From Dendrobium chrysotoxum (Eukaryota; Streptophyta; Magnoliopsida; Asparagales; Orchidaceae): DNA of 64,000 bases. The notes under the pieces are model-generated. The model was given only the letters and a program-made list of their open reading frames with translations, ran no database searches and had not been told where the DNA came from. The stretch is from the NCBI GenBank assembly GCA_019925795.1, contig CM034313.1, positions 89,373,663-89,437,662 of the forward strand, in the 5' to 3' direction. Both the position numbers and the translations under genes were made by a program. Within the stretch, counting starts at the first letter, position 1. Each line of letters begins with the position of its first letter. Below, in pieces: positions 11,483-26,100 of the stretch.

Positions 11483-11632
11483 GAGAAATTATTCTGTGCG
11501 GTCACCGAATGCCGTCTGGAGGCGAATCAAGACGCGCCACATCGCTTTTTTTGTGTACTGATGTGTACCGAATGACGTGACGCATCCTGATTCGCCTCCA
11601 GACGATCTGATGACCGCATAAAATAATTTCTC
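11483..11632. mobile_element. MITE-like hairpin element
   Basis: GAGAAATTATTCTGTGCGGT at the left and the reverse complement of ACCGCATAAAATAATTTCTC at the right form terminal inverted repeats that extend about 50 bp inward through GTCTGGAGGCGAATCA. Total length is 150 bp. Copy I of the segmental duplication lacks it, so it is an insertion. A target duplication is not obvious. Confidence 0.7.
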
Positions 11633-12129
11633 CCTCAATAAAGTCATACAGTCCAATCACATTTATATCCTTCTTAAAACCTCCCAATTTTACTACCATC
11701 AATTTTCCTAATTAATGAAAGAATATATAAGAATAATGTCTTACTAAATTAAAATTTATGTGTATGTGCGCTAAATTAAAATTGTTATTTGATCCATCAT
11801 TCAAGGTTTTAACCTTCCTAAAACATCTCAATTTTATAGAAATCCTTCAATTTTTCTAAATTAACAGAGAATATTTAGATTCATCTTTCATAGTTATATC
11901 CTTTGTAAAATATCTCAATCATAGTTATAACCATCAATTTTCTTAAATTAATGTCGATAATTTATATCCTCCCTAAAACTTATCAATTTTACAACCATCA
12001 ATTTTCCTAAATACTTAAAAAAAATTTATTTAGCAATAGTCTTACTATTTTAAAATTTTGTGCATATATTTGTGTGCTAAATTAATATATATTTTTTTTT
12101 TTCATATATAACCCTATTCATATTTCGAA

Positions 12130-13030
12130 CCACATAAGAAAAATAGCTATTGCCAACAAAAGATTTCATTAATAACATAGGAAATTTGTGGGTACACTAC
12201 TAAACAGAGAGCATAAAGACAACATTAACTAGCATTAACTACTAAACCCAAAACCGCTGCTATATATCACCTATAACAATAATTCTAACCGTCACTAATA
12301 AAAAATAAAAAAATTATACAATATTTTCAACTGCGGTTTAAACCGCTAGCTCTATGCCCGGTTTAATCCGCATCAGATTTCTTCTCGTTGCATACTCCAT
12401 TTGCCCGATTCATGCCCTAGCCACTATTTACCTCGCTCCCAGTTTCTGAATGCACGAGCGACGATTGACGCCTACTCTGACCTCACCCATTTGTGAGCTC
12501 CTCCAACGCCCCTCAGCTAATTAAACCACTATAAATAATTTAGTAGGTGTTTAAATCATTGCAGTAGGTCAAAAAAAAGTATTGTGAAAGCCTGATTTAT
12601 TAGTAGACATAAATCTATCACTAAAATTTATTTTGATAAAAAAAATTGTCACTGACATCCAATGTAATTCCATCATAAATTGCGGTAGAATTTTAGTTAA
12701 TAAATTATCGATATATTTTTGTTGATAAAATCCTATCAGTAAATTTCTGATAGAATTATGAACAAATTTTTCAAGAATATTTCTATTGATTAATTTTATG
12801 TATATAATTACTGATGGAAAAAAAAATCACAATTATTCGATATTTAGATATTGCAATGAAAAAATTGTCGATTATCTGTGATAACCTATAGCAAAAATTA
12901 AGAAAAATAATTGGTAAGATCAACTATGATATTTTCTATGACACCTGCAATACAATAGTTGTAATATATAAACAACTAATATTAGAGCCATTATGTTAAA
13001 ATAATAACGCAATTCACTACCAATTGAGAT
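12130..13030. mobile_element. Insertion unique to duplication copy II, CACTA-like look
   Basis: The block is absent from copy I. It begins near ACACTACTAAACAG and holds GC-richer words (AACTGCGGTTTAAACCGC, CCGGTTTAATCCG) and repeated short words around CGGTAGAA and TCACTAATA. Such sub-terminal repeats next to a CACTA end are typical of CACTA transposons, but I cannot find the matching inverted end, so the class is a guess. Confidence 0.3.
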
Positions 13031-15961
13031 ATCAAATAACTATTAATAGACTAAATAGCAAACAAGTTATTTACAAAGAAACAAATGTATAGATTAAATA
13101 AGAATTCTTGAAATATGTTATAAAATATGTGTTCAAGTCTACAAATAAGTTCTAAATTAGTCATACAAGGCTCAAAGAAACTTCTAGCAAGATTCAACCA
13201 GGTTCTAAAAGTCTTTCAAACGTGATTCGAATAAAGTTTGAATAACTAATGTTTAAGCAATGTTTAAAGAACGTTCAAACAAGACTCAAAGATGTTTTGA
13301 ATAAGGTTCATTCTAGATTCTAACAGGGTTCGAACATAGTTCAACATGACTAGAACGTGTTTTGAAAAAAGTTCAAACAAAATTTTATAAAACTCAATCA
13401 TGATTAGAACAAGATTTGATCAAGGATTGAAAATGGATTAAGCATAGTCTGATGTAAACTATTTTGCCCACAATGCATCTTTCGGAATTGACTCATTTGA
13501 GTTATTTTCATATTTGTTGATTTTTGTTCTAATCATATATGTAAACAGATATTTTACTACTCCAATCACATATAAATGTGGGGGTGTGATGAATAAAATA
13601 TTTGAGCAATTTGAGGGCAATGACACAATGTAATTGTTGAGACATCTCTCTCCAATTAGTTCTCTAAGTGTCATGAACTGTAATTCTTTGGAGCCCTAAC
13701 TTATCATATGCTAGCTTCTTATTGAGGATTTTGATGACTATGAGAATCAAGGTTACTCCATTATATTTAATATTTGAAGAATGAATACAATAGTTGGCAT
13801 AATTGAATTTTCCTTGGTTCTTGGCCTAGGGTTTGAAGAATATCCACAGGAGGAGGAATTTAATAGTATGAGCACAAGGAATAGGCACTTAGATAAATAA
13901 TTACGTGGATATAAAAGGAAGACATTTGGAAGTTTGAGGTCTGCTTCTTTGTAAATAGTATTTTTCTCAATCATGATAAACATAGTGCAATTTTTTTCTA
14001 AGATGCTTAGGTGAATCAATGATGATAAAGCAATTTTTAGGTACACATCGAATAGGAAGTCATGAGAGAGGACAATAAGAGGCTTAAAAAAGCCTTGAAG
14101 AAGATTTATCCAACCTAATACACTATTAAAATATTAGGCTTATGAAGCCATCCAAAAGTTGGGGAGATGTGATTAATTCCAGAGAGAGAGAGATGTAAAT
14201 GTGAATGAGCAACAAGGTACTCACTAGCAAAAATTAATTGCTAGTAGATAAGGATATAAATATTTGTTATTATCTTAGATTAAACAAAATATTTTTTTTA
14301 TATCATATATCATGAACTCCTAACTTATTCCTTATAGGAAATTGCTCATCCCAGAGTTCAGAAAAGAAATCTAAACTTGTCCACCAATAAGCTCCGATGG
14401 AAAATGTATAAAAAGCAATTTAAAGTAAGAAAATTAGGATGCTAGTATAATCCAAGTGCAAAAACTTCATAAAATGTTGCTCCATACCAAAGAAGTTATA
14501 TCAATGAGGCACCGTTGCTTCAATAAAAATTATTAAAATGTAGAGAATCTTCATTGATCAATTAAGAAGCAAACATAAGATTCTCAAGGGTTAAGTGAGT
14601 TTAAACATATCACTTGTAGTTTGCTATTTATAGGTATTAATCTTATCCTTTTAGGTGTATCCAACACAGCGATCAATTGTACTATTTATCCAATTTGCCT
14701 CTTTTGATCTCATGAACCCTAGTCATGGAAAGTGAACATGAAAACAATCCTTATTTTGCATTCTTAAAATAGACTATCTGTATACGTTATTAATATACTA
14801 CCATATAAATTATTTCAATCCTTATTTTAATCTTTAAAAAAGATGACCATCAGTTTGAGCTCAATTTTAATAAATAACTCATGACTTAATCTCGATGAAC
14901 TGACAAGACAAAGTTCAGCAAATCATAACTTAACTCACTAACTCTTGAGCCTATTTGTTTAAAAAAATTTAATATAAAAATACTTAAATTAAAATTTAAG
15001 AGTTTAAATACATAGTTAAAAAATATTTTAAAATTATATTACATCCTTCTATTAAATAATGACTTATGATTTTTCATCTAATTTCTTTTTTTTTTATCAT
15101 TTTATTAAAAAAATATTTTAAAAAAAATCTCTCTGTTATAATAAATAAGTTATTAAGCTTATATATGAACTAACTCACACTCATAGAATTAAACTCAAGG
15201 GCAAACTCGAACTCCATTAATTGAACAAGCTCAAGCCAAAAACAGCTCAAGCTCAATAAAATATGGGATACTTTTAAGTGGGATTGTGAGAAATTTGTGT
15301 CAAGATTTTCTATTTAATAAGAAGGCGATCATCTCAAAAAATAATAATTGTAAATGGACATTAACTTCAGAAAATTTTAAAATTTTTTAAAATATTATAC
15401 TCTAAAGAAAACCTGCATGAAAGTTCACACAAATAAACATTGATTAGGTGAAACACTAAAAACTCTTTCAAGGAAAATAAAAAAAAGGAATTACACTTCA
15501 TGTGTTTTTTAAGTATTTTTTGGGTAAACTTGTTTTTTTATAATTTATTTATTAATTTACTACTGCTAATTTGAGAATCTGTTGATCTTGCCAAATTAGA
15601 CGGATAAGCCAAGCAGTCTCAAGCTCAACTCATTAACTAGCTCACAAGTCGAGCTTATCAAGCCACGAGTTCGAACTAAAATTTATACTAATTAAGCTCG
15701 TATAATATACAAGCTGATACTTGAGCTCAGCTTGACATGACTCATAAGCTCGTTGAGCCCGTCAATTAATTTAAAATAAATTTCAAAATTAAGTTAAATT
15801 AATATCATATAATATATTTTAACTTTTTAATTAACTCTGCATTAAGAAAAAAATTCTTAAAAAAAAACTGGAATATTAATTTAAGCTTATGCAATCGAGC
15901 TTAACGATCAAGTCAAACTTAAGCTTTACAAACGAGCTGCTCGAGCTTGATAAAAACTAAG

Positions 15962-16034
15962 ACTTCTTTTGGGATGGCTTTCTTAATGCTTCTTAAAGAA
16001 TTTTTGTAACTAAAAACTGCTTTAAGAAACAATA
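15962..16034. mobile_element. Tourist-like MITE family, partial copy
   Basis: TTTTGGGATGGCTTTCTTAA followed by TGCTTCTTAAAG, then AAACTGCTTTAAGAAACAAT, reproduces both ends of the complete element at 36,680-36,799 but lacks the outer right terminus. Confidence 0.5.
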
Positions 16035-16607
16035 ACTTAACTTGATTAGGTAAATACTCAGCTCGACTCATTTACACGCCTACGCCAAAAGCAGACACAA
16101 TATTATTGTTTGATAAATCTTAAGAATCACAAAGTTTACACAGCCATAGTTTGGAAGCGTAATGAAATAGATGATGATATGAATAACTTGTGTTGCATTT
16201 ATAAAAAGTTCAAAGCAGAAGTATGAAAATGTTGAGCTGCAGAAGCACAAGTTCTTAATGAAAACTTTGCTTATGGTCGATAGAACAAATACAAAATAAA
16301 ATACATTTGAGAGACTATCGATTAAAGCATGAGAGCAGCTCAGTAGCAAGATGAGTTGAAAGAGCTCCAGCTCGGGATGGCACTCACCTGTCAATATAAA
16401 CAGACAACACCACCAGATTGCAGTTAAGAGGGTTATTAAAAAATAAAACAAAGAATTCTCATAGTATTAGCGCCAAGTTAGGTATGGGAATACAATTAGG
16501 CTAAAACATCATTCTATGTCAGATTTATGATTTTTTTAGAACGAAATGCTTCATTCTTCATCTACATCCTCATCACAAGATAAAAATAAATAAATTTTCA
16601 CGGTATA

Positions 16608-16738
16608 GGTTTCGTTTGGGATAGCTTTCTTAATGCTTTTTAAAATAGTGTTTTAGTTAAAAAGATTTCTTGAATTAGAATTTTCTATACTAAAAAGTTG
16701 TTTTAGGAAGCAATGAAAAAGCTGCCCCAAACAAAACC
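16608..16738. mobile_element. Tourist-like MITE family, diverged full-length copy
   Basis: It starts GGTTTCGTTTGGGATAGCTT and ends CTGCCCCAAACAAAACC, inverted versions of one another, with the same interior logic as the element at 36,680-36,799. Flanks are A-rich and do not give a clear duplication. It lies 3' of PEX22. Confidence 0.6.
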
Positions 16739-17195
16739 AAAGTTTCCACAAATCGGTCTCAGCAATAGTGTAGCAACTAAAATAAAACAAGAAAAATAAA
16801 AACTACACTGCACTGTATAGTTAATGATTTTTTGTTTTCACTATTTTACCTGCAACCATATAAAACTTGGTACAAAGATTGTTCTTAAACATGCAAAAAA
16901 CCATTAAGATATGAACCGTGACTTATAAGCCGGACCCAAATTGATCCATTAGGGGATCAGTTCTTTGAGTATTTGTGCACACCTGCAGATATAGCTGCAC
17001 TTGTTCTGTTCAGGAGACTATATGGTCCTTACAATTTACTCATACATGAGAAAACAAAAGTCAAATCTATAAAATTTTGCATCCAATGCCAATATTCAAC
17101 TTTCATATTGCACATCGAAAGTTGCAGAAGTACCCAAAAAAAAAAAAAAAATTTGAAAGATTTGCAGCCAAATGACCTGCAATTGATTGCACATA

Positions 17196-20100
17196 TTAGC
17201 TTCTATCCAAAATCCCAAAGAAATGCTCCAAGGATGTGGCACTGAACACATTAGGTGCAGCACGTTCAATTCTCGTTGGAGAAATGTGAAGTTGATACTT
17301 GATGAACCTCTGAACAAATGAGAAAAACAGATGTAAGCTCTTAATATAAAAATCTAACGATGAAAATATAAACAGAAAAAGTAGCTCACACTGTCCACAA
17401 AAGAAATATAGGCCAGTGCATCTAAAAACTATGACAACTGACATGCATCTCAATGCAAACACGTTGCTTCTGTTAAAAGAAACTTGTAGGCAAGAACCTT
17501 TGGCATAATTGAACAATTAACTATAGCAGAATTATCAATAATAAGAGCTTTCTTGACTTAATAGCACAAGCCCGTGATTTATTGCATCAATCCTTTTAGC
17601 AGGAGAGATGAGGGGTTCCAACCTCCAGTTTCACACTCCATCCCACTCCCCCGCCCCAAAGGAAAAAAAAAATAGAAAAAGAAATAATCACAAGTATCAT
17701 TAGATCTGACAGGAACAATCTATATAAATCTGTGAGCAGTTCTAGAAATGTAACATGCATCACATATGCCGCTATGATGTGTAAAAATAAGTACTCACTG
17801 CTAACTGGTGTATTATATCTGGGTTTGTATCAATATGCCAATCTGGTTCTAGCTGCCGCACAAAAGAAGTACGCCCGTTTTCCGTACTACAGAAGAGAAC
17901 CTGAAAATCAGCCACATACAGGCCAAATCATGCCCCAAACAAACCACCCAAAAAAGGTTAAGTCTAAGAATTAAAATAGAGCAGACAGTACGTCGACAAT
18001 AACAGGGCACGTGCTATGCAGCAAAACTTTTCTTCTTGAAAGGAAATTAAATGCTCAAAGAGTAGAAAAATTAAGTATTAGACATTAGGAAATAAATCTT
18101 CTTTTATATAGTCCTTATAAAGTTGCCTCTCGAATAGTTGCACAGAATAGCTGTTAAGTACAAAGAAGGTAGTTCAAGAATCTACCTAAAACACTAGTTC
18201 ACAGTGCCCAATTATCATCTTCTCCAATTTGATCTTCTTTTATAATTAAATTTTCAATAATATGTCATTCTTGCAATATAAAACAAATCGATTAAAGACA
18301 TTTCCAAAGTGACTAAATAATGGGCTAAAAACAGCATAACAATCAAGAAAACAAAACAAGAGATGTACAGGATGGTTCCCTCATTCCCAGAGGTTATTGC
18401 TTCCTTCCGCATAACTTTATACTCATCGAATTGTAGTTATCACTCCAATGTCCAATAGAATGCAGTTAAAGGAAAAAGGAAAAAAGTTTTACCTTCTCAC
18501 TGTTTAAACCTCCTGATGTAAACAGACCAGCATCTTTCAAAGCCAAGAGGACTCTTTCCTGTGCCAATAGGGGAATAGTTCAAACAATAAACAACAGAAT
18601 TTTCCACTTTTATATGGCCACTAGGATAGGATTGCTAGAATGAGTCAATTCAAGGTTCAAATCAGAGAGGTTAGAACCATTAGAAATAAAAGACAGGCTA
18701 CTGAGGAAACTGTTCCAGCAGAGTTAAGTTTTTAAACTGCTATTCCTAGCCTTTACAGCTTCGATAACACTAACATAAACATTTCAAGTTAAGAAAATGG
18801 ACCACGTTTTTAAGTTTTTACAATACAGACTATTCTTTATTATATAATCAATTAATTTCACATATCTGCATTCTAGTGTGATACGGAAAGAGACTGGAGC
18901 AACAAATATCAAAAAAGTTATTAGAAGATGCTCAACTTATGCAAAAGCAATATGAAAATTGATTTGTTATACCTATGATTCCAATAAATCCCATGATTTC
19001 CGGTTATAAAGAAAAGGTAAAAACAGAATTCGAATTTGATTGGCTTACTAACCATGCGACATACTAATAATACCACAATTTTGCTGCAACAAATTCAATG
19101 TGTCAACTCATTCAAGGAAAATCATAACAAAGGGGAAAAAAACTATTAAATTACTTCAGACTCCTTTGCCACTTTTTCTTCTTTTACATGATACAGCTCG
19201 ATGAGGGTAAATGGGAGTAAGTTGCACGTTGCAAATGGAAGTCTGCATAAGACTAAAGAACACTTACCACTTACAAAAATTAAAAGAGAACTTCCCCCCC
19301 ACCAAAAAAAAAAAAAGTTTCCTATGGGAATATGATGAAACCTTGGTTTAACTGATGACCAAAGGTTTTGCTTGCTGTAGTAAGTATCTCTTGGGTCTTG
19401 GGCATTCTAAGAATGAAATGAGTGTAGTGGAGAAGTGGTGGTGGAGAGGGTGGTTTAGAAAAATTAGGAAACCTAGTAAGTATCTCTTAGGGTCGACCAA
19501 GTGAGATAAAGACATGAAACCTGAGAGCAATAGATTGGGTTTAGAAAAATTAGGGTTTGCGATGAATGAGGGTTCCAACTTTGCAAATGATTTATTAGTG
19601 TTTTTTATATTAGTTATGGAGTTTATGGGTAATTTCAAAGAGGTTTAGGGTCGAAAGGATGAATTAAAATCTAAACTAGGTCATGTACTCATGTGTGACC
19701 TAGTATAGTCTTAGTTCTTTTGATTTTTCTTATGGAAGTCATTGGATTACTTTATGAATGATAAAAGGATATGGTAGAGAGGTATGAAGAGATAAGGCAG
19801 ATAGGTAGAAGATGAAGTTTTAACATATAATTTAAGAGAGCACCAAAGAAATAAAAACAATCTCACCAAAGTTTTGCTAATTTCGACCAAAAACTTCTAG
19901 ATTTCATTTATAAAGGAATATGGTAGAGAAGTATGAAGAGATAAGGCAGAGAGGTAGGAGATAAAGTTTTAACATATAATTTAAGAGCAACGCAAAAGAA
20001 ATAAAAACAATCTCACCGAAGTATTGCTAATGCCAGCCAAAAACTTTTCAAATTTCATTAAAATTCCTTATAGTAAAGAAACACTTTTAAACTTCCCAAC

Positions 20101-23100
20101 TACAGTTTTTTCCACTAAAAACTTCAAAATCCCCAAGGAATTAGAGTGATCCCTAGGATGTAGGAGGTGCTTGAGTGTTTACTTGGTAAAGCTCAGGCTC
20201 ACCCCTGTTTAAGTGGGCTGCTACGTCAGCCGTTTCTAACACATGTCGAAAGCGTATCGGGCACATATTTATCTCCGACACTTGTTAAAAACTGCATACG
20301 CCCTTAATATGAAGTGTCAGCACATCATAGGAAACCATAGTGGTTCAACACAAACTCAAAAATTTTATATGTTTCAAAAATCTTCGTCATAATGGATTTC
20401 TACAATAGGAGGCTCCTGTTAGACACCATTAATGCCAGTGATTTGCACAAGCCTCAAAAAAAGCATCCATTGAGAGGAGCAAGGAAAGCTAATGTTTTTT
20501 ACAAAATTTGACATTGGCATAGGTGTTGACATCTTGGAATTGGCAAATGATGAAGTTGTAGACCGTACTTTAGTTGGAAATAATTCCCTTGATGACGACT
20601 TGAACAATTCATCATAAAGTTCACTTGAGTTGGGGTCGAACAAGGTGGTAGAAAAGTATAGGACAAGGGAATCTTGGGTTAGATGGAGGAATTCTGAAAC
20701 TGAAAGAAGGGTTATCATAAATTAGATGGGGAGGACAGGCCATTGTTGCACAATACACAGTGACGAAGTTCACTGCTCTATTCCAAAAATGTTGTACTAC
20801 ATGTTGTAAAGCTCATTTAGAACATTTAATTTGAGTTGCTGGCATATAAAAAAAGGCATGCTTGCACCTAAATTTTGAAATTGACAAAATTTAAAGCAAA
20901 AAAAAAAAAACTCAAAAATCAAATGACACACAGATCTATAATGCAGTGAGCAATGTGCAATTTTCTTTTCCAACTAGCTTTAGGATGTTCTTAAAATTTG
21001 GCAAACATGCGGTTCAAACTTAAACATTAAGTTTCTAATCTTGTTTCATAGCCTTATCTGGCCCATTATTCTTAAATTCTACATCTACAAAGAGATTTTC
21101 CTATAGTAGAAGCCATTGGCGTGCTTAATTAAATCCATATCCATATAAAAATCATGGTTTCACAATTGATGTACCAAGAAAAAATTTATGAGTCAAAATA
21201 TGTTCGCTCAAAGAATCAGTGCAATAAATATGTCCAAACTTTCTAGTAAAAAAAAAAAAGAAAAAAAAAAGAAAATTTTGTCCTCATTTTATAATTGAGA
21301 TAAGGACCAAAATAATCCCCTGATTATTGACGAATGATCAAGATGGATCCAGACTTTAAAAGCCCTATTTTAGTCCCTTGACTTTTTAAATAGGAACCTA
21401 AATAATCCCACAAAAGGACTAATTTGATTGTTGCTTTCACTTCAACCTGACGGGCTGCTCCTCGTCCTTCGACAACCATTGCAATTATTACCGACATAAG
21501 ACTATGAATGGAGGCTTCTATATGAAGGAGCCATTGCTCAATTGCTCTAGTTGTCCATAGTAATTGATTGCCCGATTTCTACTCTCTATTAGGACTCATC
21601 GTTCTTTTTTAACCATATTATGTCATTGACTGATGTGACCATTTACTATTTAGCACAAGCGAAGATGGTTTCAAATATCCCAAGCATGGAAAAAAGGAAA
21701 GAGTCTTTATTTTGACTAAACAAAAAATAATGAAACACAAGTCCCCATATTTATAGAAAATTCCTCTTGATAGGTAATAAAATTAGGGAACTTAAAGTCT
21801 TAAAGAAAAAAAATAAAGGAAAAGAGACCTAAACAATTAATAGAAACTATTTCTTAGGAGACTAATTCTAATGGTCCACCATGTAAAATATCATTTATTT
21901 TTATTGAATGAGAAACACCTTTTCTATGGGTTTGTTTGTTTTGTGCAAAAAACAACACAGAGTAAAATGTAATGTAGTGTAAAAGAAATGCAATGTTTTT
22001 GTTTTTGAAATATTTGGAGTTGTTTGGATGAGTGTAAAATAAATGCGGGGTTTTTTTTTTCTTGCTTGCTTGAAGTCAAATGAATGCAATGTGTAGCTCA
22101 AATATGGTGGGGGTCGATGGCCGGCAGAAGGCAGTAAGCAACAAATGGTATCGGTGGTGGGCGACAATAGCCGGCAAGCGGCACAGCGGTGGCAACCACA
22201 AGCGACAGCAGCAGCACATGGTTGAGGCTACCGACAACCGTGGTGGATGGTGGCCGACAAAGGTAGGCAATAGCGACAATGATAGCGATGAACAGTGGTG
22301 GTCGGTAATAGCCAGCAACGACGACAATGTCCCATAGTGGCCATCAACACCGGTGAGGAACAATGACGGAGGTGGGTGGTTAGCAGAAACTTGTAACAAC
22401 TGATAGAGAATTTACAATGTATTTGAAATTAATCCAAATCTAATGATTTTCAAATACACCAAAACTGAACAAGATTGTGCGTTCTAAATACTTTAAAATC
22501 TTCATGTACATCTCTTTTAATTCAGAACAAACACTAATATTTTCAAAACTCTTGCATTTGGAATACTTTACACCCATATTACTTCAAATCAAATAAGCCC
22601 TATATGCAAACACCATTTTACTTTCAATAGCTCAATTTCAGGCAGATTCTTAACCATAAATAGACTAGATGGAGGGAGGTGCTTCAATAAGAGATAGAAG
22701 TATTATGTGATTATAAACTCAACACGGGAGGAGAAGCAAACACCATATAGAAGGTAGGGGAATTAGAGTGTTGGTAGAAGATGAAGTGTGAGAGAAGCAA
22801 GGAGATATCTCATAAGAGGTAACATTGATAATGACATGCAGTTGTTGTGTAGTTTGATCGTAAGTCTGTTCTTTTTTTAGTATGTAAATAGTCCAAAAAG
22901 ATGCACTAAATTGTGCAATGTAGAGTTTTACAGCTCATGCAAAAAGAGTGGACAAATCAAATCACACCCAAAGTCCAAAGACTATTGAGTAAAATGAAAT
23001 TGAGGTTTGTGAGGATAAAGAACATAGAATGGTAACATCACCCAAAATAGTGAGCCTATGTGACTTGTATGTCGCTTATTAATGATTGATGATAAAAAAA

Positions 23101-26100
23101 ACTATATGTTATGCCGTGTTACCTGATACTTTGCAAAGTATTTTTACAAGTAATTCAATTTAGTAGGAACTATAAAGACGAAGATCAATTTCACTAAACG
23201 TGCTTGGAGCTTTGATCATTTGTATATGGACCCATGTGGAGAATTCATATAGACCAAGTGAATATCAAAGGTTATTTTACTCAAGTGTGAATGCTTAGGA
23301 CTCGAGCGTAACGAGTGAGAATGGCATCTCACAAAAATACCAGAAAACATGCATTTGAAATACTAAAGTGTGATTAACATTGAGAAGGCATTGATGCTTA
23401 TGTTTAGCCACTCCATTTTACTGAGAAGTATATAAACATGATGATTAATGATAATACTAATCTCGGGACATAAGAAAAAAGGGGATATATTAAAGAGCAT
23501 TTTCAAAGCCAAGAATATTTATTTAAATTAAAAATTATTAACAAAATATAAAACCCATAAGTAACCAAAGGACTTGGTCCCCAAAAAAATGGATGTGTTA
23601 AGTCAAAAGGTGCACTACTATGTGCAGATGATGACAGCAGAAAGGGAACATAATCGATCATATTCAACAGAATTGTCAATAGCCTAAAAGTTTATGTTGA
23701 ACAATTTCATTTGCTTATGTTAAGGAGCTTCTAAAACCAATCACAAACTCAGTTTTCCAATCGTGTATGAATGGACAACAATCGATCATATTCACTATGC
23801 AATCATTCTAACAATCATTATCCATTATCATACGATGAAACAGATGCAAAAAAAGTAATATTTTACAATTTAGTTTTATATTTAAAACAAGTAGATATGA
23901 AAAAATAGATAAGTTTTTATGTTGACGTTGCTGTCGTCTTAAGTTGGCAAGTTCATCATGCCAAGAGGAACGATTGAGGATATTTACAAGTTCAATTTCA
24001 GAAGAACATTACAATTTATATAAGCTTAAAAATCTAGCATGACAGTTATCAAATAACAATGACACTAGCATGGGCAAAACAAATAAGCATTTTAACCTTA
24101 TGCCTGTGACTTTGAATACACGCATGAAAATTGCCTGAACAAAAATGCAGATACCAGAAACTTTTATGGAAAATTATTGAAAACTGTTGCAACCCACCAC
24201 ACTTTCATTCATCAAGTGTATTATGAATAAAAGAACAGGTACAATGCTCCTTGAATCATCCTAAAATTAAACAAACTTTATGAAGGTGACTCAATAGAAA
24301 AGAAAATGATTGAAAAAAAATATAAAAATGCCATAAAAAGTTCAACAAAGGGAATTGATATAATTAGTGCAGCTCACCCCACTTTCATCATCAAGAACTC
24401 TTTCCATAAGATACAGATCACAGAATTTTGTTATCTCTAGTAACACCTCCCGGACAGAAGATTTAACCGTTGCATGTTCCTGCCATAACCATGATATAAT
24501 TAATTAAAGTGCCATCAGTTATACTAAAGATAAATCAAAGAGGTGTTTTCCACACAACAATAAGTGGTTTGAATGAAAACGATTTTGCTCTCAAAAGAAT
24601 ATGGCAGGTTATAATTTAAAGAAGGCCACAAAAGGCAATGTTCACCCACCTGAAGCTCCTCCGGAGTGGTCTCCTCAAGGATTACACCCAGCAATTGGCA
24701 TGTAACCTGAAGTCAGAAAACCCCATATCACAAAGAAGACATAACTTTTGATGATTGTTATAGCTCAATGACAAAAAGAAAACACAAGAATCTTGGATTT
24801 AAGTAAATATGTATCGGAATCAAATTATGAACTTCATGGGTAAAAAAGCCTTTTTTTCTATTCTAAGAGAAAACACATGAATCTATGGAAAGTCCACATT
24901 CCATAAGAAGCTTCGCTCTTTTAGAAAATGATGAGAAAAAAGCTTTTTTGGTTTACCATCAAGCCATTTTCCATAACAAGCTTGGAGCCTTGGACTTTTA
25001 GAAAGTGCCAAACAAAGCTTTTTTTGGTTGTTTGTTACCAAGAAGAATATAGTTTCATGACATGAAAAACCTTTTATAGTGGCGGGTCAACCCTCCCCTT
25101 GAATAAAGGGTTCTTTTATTGACCTCGCCAAGGATGCATTTCTTTCAATCATTTTCAAAGCAAAGTCCACTTCGAAGACAATAAAATTAGAAATTGGGAA
25201 TTGAAGTTTTCACGCTTATTTTAATACTAACAAGTGAAAGAATATCCTACACTCTCACTTTCCTCACTATCATGAGTAAATGAGCATGCCATTAGAGCTT
25301 TTATGAACACAATTTTAGAACCAAAACAAACAAAAAAATTTACCTTGCGCCCTTCATTCAGCCTATACCTTACAATTTGTTCCAGAGTTCGCTGCCAAAG
25401 GGAACCAACTGTTAACATCCAATCATCTACATTGATGGTTACTATGTTACATGCCATATACCTTTCCAGGCAGGAATAGCTCATCAACTCTATCATGTGA
25501 TCTTAACTCGGTGGAGGAAGAGCAATATTCCGATGATGTCAGACCTGAGTTTGAACTGGATCTGGCACCAGAAACAGCTGTTACTTCACCAGACTGTCTA
25601 GGTTGTCTTCTTTGATGGGGAGGTGGAGCTCTCAAAAGTTTCCAAGTAATAAATATTGCTACTGAAAGTGCAGCAAGAGTCGTGATCGAGCGAAATTTCT
25701 GCTTACATTATTCACAAGAATTCACAAACCTCATCAATAAGCACGCAGTATTAAAACATCCACAAGAGTTCATAGACCGAGTGTACTCTTAGCGAGGATA
25801 GAATTAACAAAAAACCAATTATTTAGCACAGTGACCTTTACAGCATCAATTGAAATCATATCATCATTAATGAAGACATGATGAATGCTAATTAAAAAAA
25901 TGTCAGTGATACAATATGATGACTTCACAAAAAAACATCCAAAATAACCACTATATGCACCAAATGTAATTAAGATGCACAGCATTTCACTAAAAAATGC
26001 AAAAAGTGATTATCATCTTCAACATTAGCAATATGCAAAGTATGTTGAGTTGGTTTCATGAATTCTCATTTTCCTGTTTACACTTATTCCTGTTAAATGT

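Larger units (their letters stand above)
11253..14727. repeat. Segmental duplication, copy II (partner 4,776-7,226)
   Basis: This copy starts at TTTTTCATTG only a few bases after the right arm of the large inverted repeat and follows copy I in order. It differs by a hairpin insertion at 11,483-11,632 and a block at about 12,130-13,030 absent from copy I; copy I instead has about 200 bp at 5,160-5,370. No intact gene is visible. Confidence 0.75.
14728..17195. other. Intergenic repeats downstream of PEX22
   Basis: At 14,860-15,260 and 15,590-15,960 there are clusters of CTCAAGCTC / GAGCTTG words, a dispersed repeat also seen at 32,285-32,400. MITE-family pieces lie at 15,962-16,034 and 16,608-16,738. 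The stretch 16,740-17,195 is probably PEX22 3' UTR and flank. The minus-strand frame at 16,080-16,451 is hydrophobic but not gene-like. Confidence 0.5.

Noticed and set aside
16080..16451. 123-codon minus-strand frame, very hydrophobic
   Set aside because: Composition is Phe/Leu/Ile/Cys-rich from AT-rich DNA, there is no family resemblance, and it lies in the PEX22 3' flank without promoter-like sequence.
17096..17516. Long minus-strand frame at the PEX22 3' end taken as one ORF
   Set aside because: Only 17,196-17,309 matches PEX22; the upstream part is intron 7 read through, with a clear TTTGTTCAG acceptor at the junction.
22076..22399. Overlapping frames on both strands in the GC-rich core at 22,080-22,340
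   Set aside because: Low-complexity triplet-like sequence is open in several frames at once; nothing distinguishes a coding frame.
25227..25496. 89-codon minus-strand frame between PEX22 exons
   Set aside because: It is PEX22 exon 3 read through into its introns.
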